From Solicola gregarius (GTDB taxonomy: Bacteria > Actinomycetota > Actinomycetes > Propionibacteriales > Nocardioidaceae): DNA of 64,000 nt. How positions within the stretch are numbered: position 1 is the first letter of the stretch; each line of letters opens with the position of its first letter. Below are positions 50,453-59,424 of this stretch, one piece after another. The notes beneath the pieces were generated by a model. It was given only the letters and a program-made list of their open reading frames with translations, did no database searches and was not told the DNA's origin. The stretch spans positions 682,001 to 746,000 of the forward strand of contig NZ_CP094970.1 of assembly GCF_025790165.1 (NCBI RefSeq). Reading direction: 5' to 3'. A program made the translations under genes and the position numbers.

Positions 50453-50480
50453 GGTGACGATCGAACCATCGATCGTCACC
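50453..50480. promoter_or_regulatory. Perfect 11-bp dyad in the leader of the ABC exporter operon
   Basis: GGTGACGATCG (50453-50463) and CGATCGTCACC (50470-50480) with a 6-nt spacer, 15 bp before the start codon. Could be an operator or an RNA hairpin that limits translation. Confidence 0.5.
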
Positions 50481-50495
50481 ACAGCGGGAGTCACC

Positions 50496-51419
50496 ATGCG
50501 AAGCGAACCGGCCGTCGAGGTACGCGGCCTCTCCAAGCACTACCCGAACGGCGTACGCGCCGTCGACTCGATCAGCCTCACCGTCCAGCGCGGTGAGGTG
50601 TACGGGTTCCTCGGTCCGAACGGTGCCGGCAAGACCACCACGGCCCGAATGCTGCTCGGCCTCATCACGCCGACGAGCGGAGAGGTCAGCGTTCTGGGGC
50701 GGGCACCCGGCGATCCTGAGGCGCTCGCCCGGATCGGTGCGCTGATCGAGGGTCCCGGGTTCTACCCGTTCCTGTCGGGGCGCGACAACCTTCGCGTCCT
50801 CGCACGGTACGCGCGGGTCGATCGCGCCCGCATCGACGAGGTGCTGGCGATCGTCGACCTGAGCGACCGCGCCGGCGACAAGTTCAGCGGCTACTCACTC
50901 GGCATGAAGCAGCGCCTCGGAGTCGCCGCGGCGCTGCTGAAGGATCCCGACCTGGTGATCCTCGACGAGCCGACGAACGGCCTCGACCCCGCGGGCATGC
51001 GCGACATGCGCGGACTGATCCGCTCGCTCGGCGACGAGGGCCGCACCGTGGTGCTGTCCAGCCATCTGCTGCGCGAGGTGCAGCAGGTCTGCGACCGCGT
51101 CGGCGTCATCAACAACGGCACGGTGCTGACCGAGAGCACCGTGGCCGACCTGCGTGGCGCCGCCGAGCTGCGGGTGACGACGACCGAGCCGAAGCGGGCG
51201 ATCCAGGTCGTACAGAGTCTGCCCGAAGTGAGCGACGTCGCGGTCGACGACGACACCTTGCGATTGTCCGTCGATGAGTCGCACACGGCGTACGTCAACC
51301 GCGCGCTCGTCGAGTCGGGCATCGACGTCCTCGAGCTGCGCCGCGAGGAACGCGAGCTCGAGGACGTCTTCTTCGAACTGACCAACACCGAGGCAACCAA
51401 GGAGCCCAGCCATGTATGA
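50496..51419 (+). CDS. ABC transporter ATP-binding protein
   Basis: The product is 307 aa from ATG 50496. Walker A GPNGAGKTT (40-48), signature YSLGMKQRLG, Walker B LVILDEPTNGLDP, His loop LSSHLL. The C-terminal extension (about 215-300) is typical of ABC-2 type exporters of the BcrA/NatA group. Paired with the following permease, which it overlaps by 8 bp. Probably peptide-antibiotic or drug export/resistance. Confidence 0.94.
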   Translation: MRSEPAVEVRGLSKHYPNGVRAVDSISLTVQRGEVYGFLGPNGAGKTTTARMLLGLITPTSGEVSVLGRAPGDPEALARIGALIEGPGFYPFLSGRDNLRVLARYARVDRARIDEVLAIVDLSDRAGDKFSGYSLGMKQRLGVAAALLKDPDLVILDEPTNGLDPAGMRDMRGLIRSLGDEGRTVVLSSHLLREVQQVCDRVGVINNGTVLTESTVADLRGAAELRVTTTEPKRAIQVVQSLPEVSDVAVDDDTLRLSVDESHTAYVNRALVESGIDVLELRREERELEDVFFELTNTEATKEPSHV

Positions 51420-52254
51420 CGTCATGCGCGCGGAACTGTTCAAGCTCCGCAAACGACCCGCAGTATGGACGCTGCTCGCGGCGGCCATCGTGCTCAACCA
51501 GATCTTCGGGTACGTCGTCCCGTACATGTCGTACACCTCCGGCGACGAGAACGGGTTCATCGGCGACGTGCCGAGCTCGGCGATCCTGGCCGGGATGATG
51601 CCCGACCAGATCAACACCAACACGCTCGGCGCCTTCCCGGTGTTCGCCGGGGCGCTGGCGCTCGTACTCGGCGCAATCATGTTCGGCGGCGAGCACGGGT
51701 TCGGAACGGTCAAGACCCTGCTCACGCAGCGTCCCGGTCGCGCGACGACCGTCGCCGGACAGCTCGGTGCCCTCCTCGTCGCCCTCGCGATCGGCGTCGC
51801 CGTCCTGTACGTCCTCGGCCTCGCGAGCTCGGTCGGCGTCGGCCTGGCCGAGGGTGTCGACTTCGCGTGGCCGAGCGCGCTGTCGCTGATCGCGGGGTAC
51901 GCCGCGGGCGTGCTCATCATGATGATGTGGGCGGTGCTGGGTGCGATGCTCGGCGCCACCATGCGCAGCGTCGCGCTGCCGATCGGGCTCGGTGTCGTGT
52001 GGGTCCTCGGCGTGGAGCTGCTCATCTCGTCGATGGCGGAGACCCTGACCGGCCTCGAGCCGATCCGCGAGATCCTGCCCGGTGTCAACGCCGGATCGGT
52101 GGTCTCCCAGTGGCTCACCGAAGGGTTGGGCGAGGCGCCGCCGGGTGTCGAGTCCGTCGTACCGGTCGACCAAGGGCTCGTCGTGCTCGCGCTCTACGTC
52201 GTCGTCGGCGCAGCGATCACGCTGTTCATCACCAAGCGACGCGATGTCGTCTAG
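51412..52254 (+). CDS. ABC-2 type permease
   Basis: The product is 280 aa with six TM segments; begins MYDVMRAELFKLRKRPAVW, the usual start of BcrB/NatB-like permeases. TVKTLLTQRPGR is in the cytoplasmic loop between TM2 and TM3. Forms the exporter with the upstream ATPase. The stop codon overlaps that of the convergent VOC gene. Confidence 0.92.
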   Translation: MYDVMRAELFKLRKRPAVWTLLAAAIVLNQIFGYVVPYMSYTSGDENGFIGDVPSSAILAGMMPDQINTNTLGAFPVFAGALALVLGAIMFGGEHGFGTVKTLLTQRPGRATTVAGQLGALLVALAIGVAVLYVLGLASSVGVGLAEGVDFAWPSALSLIAGYAAGVLIMMMWAVLGAMLGATMRSVALPIGLGVVWVLGVELLISSMAETLTGLEPIREILPGVNAGSVVSQWLTEGLGEAPPGVESVVPVDQGLVVLALYVVVGAAITLFITKRRDVV

Positions 52255-52928
52255 TCGGTGAACACGCAGAACTCGTTGCCCTCGGGATCGGCCATGACCG
52301 TCCAGCCGATCGCTGGGTCACGATCACGAAGCACCGAGGCGCCGTCGCCCTTGAGATCCTCCAGGGCGTCGGCGCTCTCGACCGTGACGTCCCAGTGGAT
52401 TCGGTTCTTGACCGTCTTCGGCTCGGGTACGGGGGTGAACACCAGCGACTCGAACGGCGCGCCCGGGATCTCGTCGAGGTACGCGAAGTCGTCCTGCTCC
52501 CCCGTTCGGGCGCCGAGGACGTCGCCCCACCACGTTGCGAGGCGCACCGGGTCGACACAGTCGACGATGACCTCGTACAGCCGGTATGAGGGCACCTCGT
52601 CGCGTACGAAGACGCACAGCTCACCGCCTTCGGGGTCGCCCATGACCGTCCACGGCAGGCCGGCGTACTCGGGCAACACCGCCGCGCCCATCGCCTCGTA
52701 CTCGGCAACGGACTCCGCATGCACGTCGAGATGCACGCGCTGCTTGACGGTTCGCTCCTCCGGAACCGCGTTGATCCAAACCGCGTGGTGCGGCGTCGGC
52801 CCGCGCAGCACGATGTCCTCGGTGTCGTACCGGTGCACCCCGAGGCCGAGCGCCGCCGCCCAGAAGTCGCTCATGCGGTCCGCATCCGACACGTCGATGA
52901 CGAGGTCCTTGAACACTGCGAGCGCCAT
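52251..52928 (-). CDS. Tandem VOC (glyoxalase/dioxygenase-fold) protein
   Basis: The product is 225 aa from ATG 52928 (GTG 52931 possible). Two vicinal-oxygen-chelate modules: [20 protein letters not shown]... with [10 protein letters not shown], and [21 protein letters not shown] with [10 protein letters not shown]; each ends in DPEG.E.CVF. Metal ligands are partly kept. Common as antibiotic-binding or lyase-like proteins; function not assignable. Confidence 0.85.
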   Translation of the reverse strand: MALAVFKDLVIDVSDADRMSDFWAAALGLGVHRYDTEDIVLRGPTPHHAVWINAVPEERTVKQRVHLDVHAESVAEYEAMGAAVLPEYAGLPWTVMGDPEGGELCVFVRDEVPSYRLYEVIVDCVDPVRLATWWGDVLGARTGEQDDFAYLDEIPGAPFESLVFTPVPEPKTVKNRIHWDVTVESADALEDLKGDGASVLRDRDPAIGWTVMADPEGNEFCVFTD

Positions 52929-52980
52929 CACATCAACGTACCGTCACGGTGACCGTGCGTCACTCGGTAGCGTTGGATAC

Positions 52981-53925
52981 ATGACCCAGACTTCTCCCTC
53001 GGCCGATCGTGCCTGGGCCTTCGGAATCGCGACCGTCACGACCGACGGATCGGTCCTCGACGTCTGGTACCCGACTCCGCGGCTCGGCTCGCCCGATGAC
53101 ATCCGCGAGCCCCGCGGCCTCACCGCCCTCGAGGGCGACGACGACGTGCGCCGGGTGCGCAGGGTCGTCGTCCGCACCGTCATCGACGACCTCGCGGAGC
53201 CGCTGCGCGACGCGTACGACGCGTACCTACGGCTGCACCTGCTCTCGCACCGACTGGTACAACCGCACGGGCAGAGTCTCGACGGCATCTTCGGGGTACT
53301 CACCAACGTCGTGTGGACCTCGATCGGGCCCTGCGCGGTCGACGGCTTCGAGGAGACCCGGATGCGCGCCCGAGCGGCCGGCCGGCACGTCACCGTCACC
53401 AGCGTCGACAAGTTCCCCCGCATGACCGACTACGTCGTTCCTTCGGGTGTTCGCATCGGCGACGCCGATCGTGTACGCCTCGGCGCGCATCTCGCCGACG
53501 GTACGACCGTCATGCACGAGGGCTTCGTCAACTACAACGCCGGCACCCTCGGCCACTCGATGGTCGAGGGACGCATCTCCGCGGGCGTCGTCGTCGACGA
53601 CGGCTCCGACGTCGGCGGCGGCGCGTCGATCATGGGCACGCTGTCGGGCGGCGGCAAGCAGGTCATCAGCGTCGGCAAGAACTGCCTGCTCGGTGCGAAC
53701 TCCGGGCTCGGCATCTCGCTCGGCGACGACTGCGTGGTCGCCGCGGGCTGCTACGTGACGGCCGGTACGAAGGTGGCGCTGCCCGATGGCACCGTCGTGA
53801 AGGCAGCGGAGCTGTCGGGCTCCGACGGGTTGCAGCTGTGGACGAACAGCCAGACCGGGGCGATCGAGGCACACCCGCGTTCCGGCCGACGCATCGAGCT
53901 CAACGCCGCGCTGCACGCGAACTGA
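52981..53925 (+). CDS. dapD: Tetrahydrodipicolinate N-succinyltransferase DapD
   Basis: The product is 314 aa. The actinobacterial-type DapD N-domain is followed by left-handed beta-helix hexapeptide repeats: [58 protein letters not shown]. It transfers succinyl from succinyl-CoA to tetrahydrodipicolinate in lysine/DAP synthesis; trimeric, cytoplasmic. Confidence 0.95.
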   Translation: MTQTSPSADRAWAFGIATVTTDGSVLDVWYPTPRLGSPDDIREPRGLTALEGDDDVRRVRRVVVRTVIDDLAEPLRDAYDAYLRLHLLSHRLVQPHGQSLDGIFGVLTNVVWTSIGPCAVDGFEETRMRARAAGRHVTVTSVDKFPRMTDYVVPSGVRIGDADRVRLGAHLADGTTVMHEGFVNYNAGTLGHSMVEGRISAGVVVDDGSDVGGGASIMGTLSGGGKQVISVGKNCLLGANSGLGISLGDDCVVAAGCYVTAGTKVALPDGTVVKAAELSGSDGLQLWTNSQTGAIEAHPRSGRRIELNAALHAN

Positions 53926-53941
53926 CCATGGACACTCTCCG

Positions 53942-54922
53942 ATGACCACGGCCGCGGACACGCCGCCGCGCCGCCGCCGTCTGTACCTACTGCCGCTGAC
54001 GATCGTCCTGGTGCTCGTCGTCGGCGCGGGCATCGTCGCCTGGCGCAGCGGCATCAACCCACTCGCGCGTACGGGCGTGTGCTCGGTCGAGTTCGAGGAC
54101 GGCACCGACGTCGAGATCGACACCGAGCAGGCGGAGAACGCCTCCCTGATGGCGGCCATCGCGCAGCAGCGCGGCCTGCCCGCGCGCGCCGTCTCGATCG
54201 CGATCGCGACGGCGTTCCAGGAGTCCAAGATCCACAACGTCGAGCATGGCGACCGCGACTCCGTCGGACTCTTCCAGCAGCGCCCGTCCCAAGGCTGGGG
54301 CACGGTTCGCCAGATTCTCCGGCCCCCGTACGCGATCGGCGCCTTCTACGACCAGCTCGAGGAGGTCGACGGCTACGAGTCGATGGACCTCCACGACGCC
54401 GCACAGGCAGTTCAGAGGTCGGCCGACGGTGGCGCGTACGAGCAACACGAGCTACCCGCGCGAGCGCTCGCCTCGGCGCTGACCGGCAACAGCCCGGCGA
54501 CCTTCTCGTGCACGATCGACTCCCCCGACGACAGCGGGCAGTCCGAACGCCGCAACGGTCTGACCGAGAATGCGAACCTGATGCTGCGTGACGTCAGGTC
54601 GGCGTTCGGCGAGCTCTCCGTCGGCGGGTTCGAGTCGGGCGGCATCGACAGCGGACACTCCTCGGACTCTGCGCATTACGAGGGCCGCGCCGTCGACTTC
54701 TTCTTCACGCCGGTGAACGCGAACGCGAACCTCGCCGGGTGGAGCCTCGCCCACTACGCAGTCGCGAACGCCGAGCGGCTCGACGTGAAGACCGTCATCT
54801 ACGACGACAAGATCTGGACGGCGTCGCGCTCCTCCTCCGGCTGGCGGGACTACGACGCGCCCGACGGCCCGAACCAGCAGACGCTGCGCCACCTCGACCA
54901 CGTGCACGTCGACGTCGCGTAG
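53942..54922 (+). CDS. Membrane-anchored lytic-transglycosylase-like protein with C-terminal M15-like domain
   Basis: The product is 326 aa. An N-terminal TM anchor (about 14-33) after a basic stretch is followed by a helical domain with IATAFQESKIHN (Glu 94 as in SLT folds) and GLFQQRPSQGWG. The C-terminal part has SAHYEGRAVDFFF and LDHVHVDVA, the His/Asp pattern of VanY/M15-like or DUF-type peptidase folds. Probably acts on peptidoglycan outside the membrane. Such proteins are often annotated as heavy metal transporters without support. It directly follows dapD. Confidence 0.8.
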   Translation: MTTAADTPPRRRRLYLLPLTIVLVLVVGAGIVAWRSGINPLARTGVCSVEFEDGTDVEIDTEQAENASLMAAIAQQRGLPARAVSIAIATAFQESKIHNVEHGDRDSVGLFQQRPSQGWGTVRQILRPPYAIGAFYDQLEEVDGYESMDLHDAAQAVQRSADGGAYEQHELPARALASALTGNSPATFSCTIDSPDDSGQSERRNGLTENANLMLRDVRSAFGELSVGGFESGGIDSGHSSDSAHYEGRAVDFFFTPVNANANLAGWSLAHYAVANAERLDVKTVIYDDKIWTASRSSSGWRDYDAPDGPNQQTLRHLDHVHVDVA

Positions 54923-55047
54923 GTCGCGGCACCCGCACGATCGTTATCGCGGGTAGGACCCCCCCTCTAGCCAACTGGCGGTCCATATGATCCGATCGGT
55001 CCGGTGCGATTCGCGCCGCGACGGGGCCGACCAACGGAGGACTGAGC

Positions 55048-56421
55048 GTGGAAGCCCTACATACCGCGATCGCGATCATCGGCATCATCGCGCTGATCAT
55101 CGTCGTCAAGGTCGATCCGGTGATCTCGCTGGTGATCGGCTGTCTGTACCTCGGGCTCGCGACGGGTCTTGGTATGGAGACGACCATCACCACGATCGCC
55201 GACGGGTTCGGCAGCATCATGGTCGAGGTCGGGCTTTTGATCGGGTTCGGCGTGCTGATGGGTTCGCTGATGTTCGCGATGGGCGCGTTGCAACGCCTGG
55301 TCGAGCTGCTGTTGCGCGTCCTCGGCCCGCGCCGGCTGCCGTACGCGATGAGCGCCGTGCTCACCACGATCTTCCCGTCCATCTACGTCGACGTGCAGCT
55401 CGTGCTCGCGTCGCCGCTGGCGCGTTCGGCCGCACCCCAGCTGGGCCGCAACGGCCTCGGGATGATGGGTGGCGCGCTGAGTGCCGGCATCCTCGTCGGG
55501 TACGTGTTCGTCGTACCGGGTCTCGGCACCGTCTCCATCGCCGGCCTGCTCGGCGTACCCCTGGGCACCATGCTCCTGTACGGCGTGCCGATCGGCCTGA
55601 TCACCGCCGTGCTCACGACGTTCATCTACGGACGCGTCCTGCGACTCGGCTTCTGGGACCCGGACAAGGACGAGCACGCGTCCGAGGCGCTGCTCGAGGA
55701 AGAGGCTCTCGCTGCCGAACGCAGCAACACTGCGGACGATGACTCGGCCGAGAGCGCACCGAGGCAGGTCCCGCTCCTCGTGTCGCTGCTGCCGATCCTG
55801 GTCTCGCTGGTGATGATCGCGACGGCCGCCATCGCCGATGCCGCCGGGGCCGACTCCGAGTTCCTACGGTTCATCGGCAACCCGGTGCTCGCACTGTTCG
55901 TCGGCCTGCTCGGAGCGTACCTGCTCGCCCGCTGGTCGATGGGCCGCGCCCGCACCGACGAGGCGCTGACCAAGGGCTTCGACACCACTGGTCAGATCCT
56001 GCTGATCACCGGTGTCGGCGGATCGCTCGGTGCCGTCATCGCAGCGACCGGCCTGGACAAGGTGCTCGAGGACCTGTTCTCAGCGGAGTCGGGCACACCC
56101 GTCGTTGTCAGCATCCTGCTCGCCTGGTTCGTCGCCGCCCTCCTGCACCTCGCCATCGGCTCGATCTCGGTCGCCGCGATCACCGCCGCGGGCATCCTCG
56201 CTCCGATCATGGGCGAGCTGGACGTACCCGCAGCGATCATCGGCCTGGCGATCGGCGCGGGCGCGCTGTTCGCCCTCCAGGTCAACAGCAACTTCTTCTG
56301 GATGTTCCAGACGCTGTTGGGTGTCTCGACGCGCGGTGCGCTCAAGGCGCTCACGTTCGTCACGGCGCTCGCATCCGTCGTCTCGCTGCCGATGATCATC
56401 GCGCTCAGCCTGGTGGTGTAG
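55048..56421 (+). CDS. GntP-family organic acid permease
   Basis: The product is 457 aa from GTG 55048 (GGAGG 7 bp upstream). About 12-14 TM segments; VKVDPVISLVIGCLYLGLATGL, GFGSIMVEVGLLIGFGVLMG, HLAIGSISVAAITAAGIL and NSNFFWMFQTLLG match the gluconate:H+ symporter family. A central acidic loop (residues about 210-245) is cytoplasmic. The CoA-transferase gene starts 6 bp downstream, so imported acid is probably activated to its CoA ester. Confidence 0.92.
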   Translation: MEALHTAIAIIGIIALIIVVKVDPVISLVIGCLYLGLATGLGMETTITTIADGFGSIMVEVGLLIGFGVLMGSLMFAMGALQRLVELLLRVLGPRRLPYAMSAVLTTIFPSIYVDVQLVLASPLARSAAPQLGRNGLGMMGGALSAGILVGYVFVVPGLGTVSIAGLLGVPLGTMLLYGVPIGLITAVLTTFIYGRVLRLGFWDPDKDEHASEALLEEEALAAERSNTADDDSAESAPRQVPLLVSLLPILVSLVMIATAAIADAAGADSEFLRFIGNPVLALFVGLLGAYLLARWSMGRARTDEALTKGFDTTGQILLITGVGGSLGAVIAATGLDKVLEDLFSAESGTPVVVSILLAWFVAALLHLAIGSISVAAITAAGILAPIMGELDVPAAIIGLAIGAGALFALQVNSNFFWMFQTLLGVSTRGALKALTFVTALASVVSLPMIIALSLVV

Positions 56422-56427
56422 GTCCGG

Positions 56428-57603
56428 ATGCAGCCACTTCGCGGGGTGACCGTCGTGTCACTCGAACAGGCCATCGCCGCACCGTACGCGAGTAGGCAGC
56501 TCGCCGACCTGGGCGCCCGGGTGATCAAGCTCGAGCGACCCGGCGTCGGCGACTTCGCACGGGCGTACGACTCGCGGGTCGACGGCCTGAGCTCGCACTT
56601 CGTATGGACCAATCGCAACAAGGAGTCGCTCACTCTCGACATCAAGGATCCGCGCGGACTCGACGTCGCGAGACAGTTGCTGGCCTCGGCGGACGTGTTC
56701 ATCCAGAACCTCGCTCCCGGCGCCACCACTCGTGCCGGTCTCGGCGCCGAGGCTCTCCAACGGCTCAACCCGCGCCTCGTCGTGTGCGACATCTCCGGCT
56801 ACGGCAGCCCCGGACCGTACGAGCGGATGAAGGCGTACGACCTGATGGTGCAGAGCGAGGCCGGGCTGCTGTCGGTCACCGGCGGCCCGGACGAGATCGC
56901 GAAGGTCGGCATCTCCGTGTCCGATATCGCGGCCGGCATGTACGCGTACAGCTCGATTCTGGCCGCGCTGCTGGAGCGCGGACAATCGGGCACGGGCGCG
57001 CACCTCGACGTCTCGATGCTCGAGGCCACCGTCGAGTGGATGGGCTTCCCGCTGTACTACGCGTACGACGGTGCCGAGCCACCGCAGCGCGCGGGCGCGG
57101 CGCACGCGACGATCTACCCGTACGGGCCGTTCGCGACCGGCGACGGCAAGGTCGTGATGATGGCGATCCAGAACGAGCGCGAATGGCTCGCGTTCTGCAC
57201 GGAGTTCCTGCGCGACGCCGCGATCGCGACCCATCCCTCGTACGCGTCGAACGCCGCCCGCAACCACAACCGCGAGGAGCTCGGCGCGATCATCTCGCAC
57301 CGGTTCTCGGCGCTGACGGCCGACGAGGCGACCTCCGCTCTCGCCGCGATCCCGGTCGCGTACGCACGGGTCAACGAGATGCGCGACGTGTGGGAGCACC
57401 CGCAGCTCGCGGCCCGCGGCCGCTGGCACGAGCTGGCGACGCCGACCGGCACCGTGCCGTCGTTGGCACCCCCGGGCTTCGGCCCCGACGAGCCGCGGAT
57501 GGATCCGGTGCCGTCGCTCGGCGAGCACACTCGGGCGATTCTGGGTGAGCTGGGGATGTCGACCGGGGAGATCGATGCGCTCGTCGCCGACGGGGTCGTC
57601 TGA
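56428..57603 (+). CDS. Class III (CaiB/BaiF) CoA-transferase
   Basis: The product is 391 aa. MQPLRGVTVVSLEQAIAAPYA, ADLGARVIKLERPGVGDFAR and GYGSPGPYERMKAYDLMVQ with the catalytic Asp 138. GAHLDVSMLEATVEWM follows. The enzyme moves CoA between dicarboxylic or hydroxy acids. Coupled with the GntP permease. Together with the MaoC hydratase and CitE lyase elsewhere in the window it would complete an itaconate- or mesaconate/citramalate-type pathway; this link is inference. Confidence 0.92.
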   Translation: MQPLRGVTVVSLEQAIAAPYASRQLADLGARVIKLERPGVGDFARAYDSRVDGLSSHFVWTNRNKESLTLDIKDPRGLDVARQLLASADVFIQNLAPGATTRAGLGAEALQRLNPRLVVCDISGYGSPGPYERMKAYDLMVQSEAGLLSVTGGPDEIAKVGISVSDIAAGMYAYSSILAALLERGQSGTGAHLDVSMLEATVEWMGFPLYYAYDGAEPPQRAGAAHATIYPYGPFATGDGKVVMMAIQNEREWLAFCTEFLRDAAIATHPSYASNAARNHNREELGAIISHRFSALTADEATSALAAIPVAYARVNEMRDVWEHPQLAARGRWHELATPTGTVPSLAPPGFGPDEPRMDPVPSLGEHTRAILGELGMSTGEIDALVADGVV

Positions 57604-57631
57604 GCGGCTCGTTCTCACACGCCAGGCATTT

Positions 57632-58669
57632 CTACAGGTCGGACAGGTCGAGCACGAAGCGGTAACGGACGTCGTTGCGCTGCAGGCGGTCGAAGGCTTC
57701 GTTGACGCGTCCCGACGGCAGCAGCTCGATGTCGGCGGTGAGCCCGTGCTCGGCGCAGAAGTCCAGCATGGCGGCGGTCGCGGGACGGCCGCCACTTCCC
57801 GCTGAGCTGAGCTTCTTGCGCCCGATGAGAAGATCGGTCGCCTGCACGGTCAGCGGCCCGAGGTACCCGACCTGGCTGAGCGTGCCGTCCATGGCGAGGA
57901 GGCGGAGATACGGCTCCAGGTCGTGGGCAACGGAGACGGTGTCGATCACTACGTCGAACCGGTCACGGGCGCCGTCCATCTGTTGCGACTCCGTGGAGAC
58001 CAGAACGTCGTGGGCGCCGAGTCGACGAGCGTCGTCGGCCTTGCCTGCGGAGCGGGTGACGACCGTGGTGTCGGCGCCGAGTGCCACAGCCAGCTTCACC
58101 GCGAGATGGCCGAGACCGCCGAGCCCGATCACGGCAACGCGGGTGCCAGAGGTTACGCCAAGCGCGCGAAGCGGCTCCCACACCGTGATTCCGGCGCACA
58201 ACAGCGGGGCGGCGCCAGCGGCGTCGAGGCCGGTAGGCAACCGGTACGCGAATCGATCGCGCACGACGTACTCGCGCGCGTATCCCCCCAGGGTGGTCGT
58301 CCCGTCGTGGCGGTCGGTTCCCCCGTAGGTCAGCGTCGGGAATTCCCGGCAGAAGTTCTCTTGGCCGGCTGCACACATCCCGCAGACTCCGCACGAGTCG
58401 ACGATGTTGCCGACGGCGACCGGGTCCCCGACGGCGAATGCAGTGACGTCGGTACCCGTGTCGGTCACCACTCCGGTGAACTCGTGGCCCGGCACCAACG
58501 GCGCGCCTCCTCTGCCGGTATGGGCGCGGACTGCATGCAGGTCGGTATGGCAGACGCCGCAGTAGTTCACCTGCACCGCGATGTCGTCGGGCCGCAGTTC
58601 GCGACGTTCGAGGGTCACTCGCCGAAGCGTGGCGGTGTCATCCGCCCGCCACCCAGTTGTGCCTCTCAT
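57632..58669 (-). CDS. Zinc-dependent alcohol dehydrogenase (AdhC/YahK-like)
   Basis: The product is 345 aa; ATG 58669 has GGGAG 5 bp upstream. Catalytic zinc ligands Cys 37 (NYCGVCHTD) and His in GHEFTG; structural zinc cluster CGVCGMCAAGQENFC. The Rossmann loop is VIGLGGLGHLAVKLA. NADP-dependent reduction of aldehydes such as cinnamyl-type. Its promoter is shared with the divergent TetR gene and overlapped by palindromes. Confidence 0.93.
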   Translation of the reverse strand: MRGTTGWRADDTATLRRVTLERRELRPDDIAVQVNYCGVCHTDLHAVRAHTGRGGAPLVPGHEFTGVVTDTGTDVTAFAVGDPVAVGNIVDSCGVCGMCAAGQENFCREFPTLTYGGTDRHDGTTTLGGYAREYVVRDRFAYRLPTGLDAAGAAPLLCAGITVWEPLRALGVTSGTRVAVIGLGGLGHLAVKLAVALGADTTVVTRSAGKADDARRLGAHDVLVSTESQQMDGARDRFDVVIDTVSVAHDLEPYLRLLAMDGTLSQVGYLGPLTVQATDLLIGRKKLSSAGSGGRPATAAMLDFCAEHGLTADIELLPSGRVNEAFDRLQRNDVRYRFVLDLSDL

Positions 58670-58680
58670 ACGTACTCCCA

Positions 58681-58748
58681 AAACAGACTGTTCGGTCTAT
58701 TTGACACTAACCCGTGGCGCAACGGAAAACAAACCGACTGGTCTGTTT
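58681..58748. promoter_or_regulatory. Two TetR-type operators between adh and the TetR gene
   Basis: Site 1 AAACAGAC-N6-GTCTATTT at 58681-58702; site 2 AAACCGAC-TG-GTCTGTTT at 58731-58748. Both have the same half-site, one next to each gene start, as for an autoregulated divergent TetR pair. Confidence 0.65.
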
Positions 58749-58762
58749 GCTATCCTCGTGAA

Positions 58763-59350
58763 ATGGCCGATCGACCGATGACGTCCCGCGGCGCCGCCAC
58801 CAGGGAGCGCATTGTGGACGTGGCGACGCAGGAGTTCGCAGAACACGGGATCGCCGGTGCGCGCGTCGATCGGATCGTTGCCGCCGCGACGACCAACAAG
58901 GCGCAGCTCTACGCCTACTTCGGCAACAAGGAAGGGCTGTTCGACGCCATCTTCGCCGATTCGCTGGAACGAATCGTCAACGTTGTCCCGATCGACGCCA
59001 CCGACCTCGCGGGTTGGGCCGTACGCCTCTACGACGAATACCTTCGTCGTCCCGACCTCATCCGGTTGGCAACCTGGGCGCGCCTCGAGCGCCGCCCATC
59101 CGGTCATCTCGTCGACGCGCCGGACCGTCTCGACGACCACAAACTGGGAGCCATCGCCGATGCGCAGGCCGCCGGCGTCGTAGTGCAGGGTGACCCGTTC
59201 GACGTGATGGCCATGGTCATCACGATGTCCATGGCGTGGTCGCCTGTCAGCAACGTCTACGCGGCAACCGCCGACGAACCGCAGAAGCTCCACGAACGGC
59301 GGCGCAGCCTGCTCCGCGAATGTGTCCGCAGGGCCATGATGACCGGGTGA
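58763..59350 (+). CDS. TetR-family regulator of the alcohol dehydrogenase module
   Basis: The product is 195 aa from ATG 58763. HTH with ATRERIVDVATQEFAEHG, RVDRIVAAATTNKAQLYAYF and GNKEGLFDAIFADSL; the C-terminal domain is of the TetR_C_17-like type with RRPDLIRLATWARLERRP. Probably represses itself and the divergent adh gene through the operators described, released by an aldehyde-like ligand (inference). Confidence 0.92.
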   Translation: MADRPMTSRGAATRERIVDVATQEFAEHGIAGARVDRIVAAATTNKAQLYAYFGNKEGLFDAIFADSLERIVNVVPIDATDLAGWAVRLYDEYLRRPDLIRLATWARLERRPSGHLVDAPDRLDDHKLGAIADAQAAGVVVQGDPFDVMAMVITMSMAWSPVSNVYAATADEPQKLHERRRSLLRECVRRAMMTG

Positions 59351-59366
59351 AGGCCCGCAAACCGGC

Positions 59367-59379
59367 CCCCGGCTCGGGG
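59367..59379. terminator. Short GC hairpin between convergent TetR and SDR genes
   Basis: CCCCG/CGGGG stem with a 3-nt loop, 17 bp after the TetR stop. Weak, listed as the only candidate terminator in this junction. Confidence 0.3.
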
Positions 59380-59424
59380 TAGATGCGCCGCCCGACGAGG
59401 GAGCTGGTAGACAGCGACACTGCC

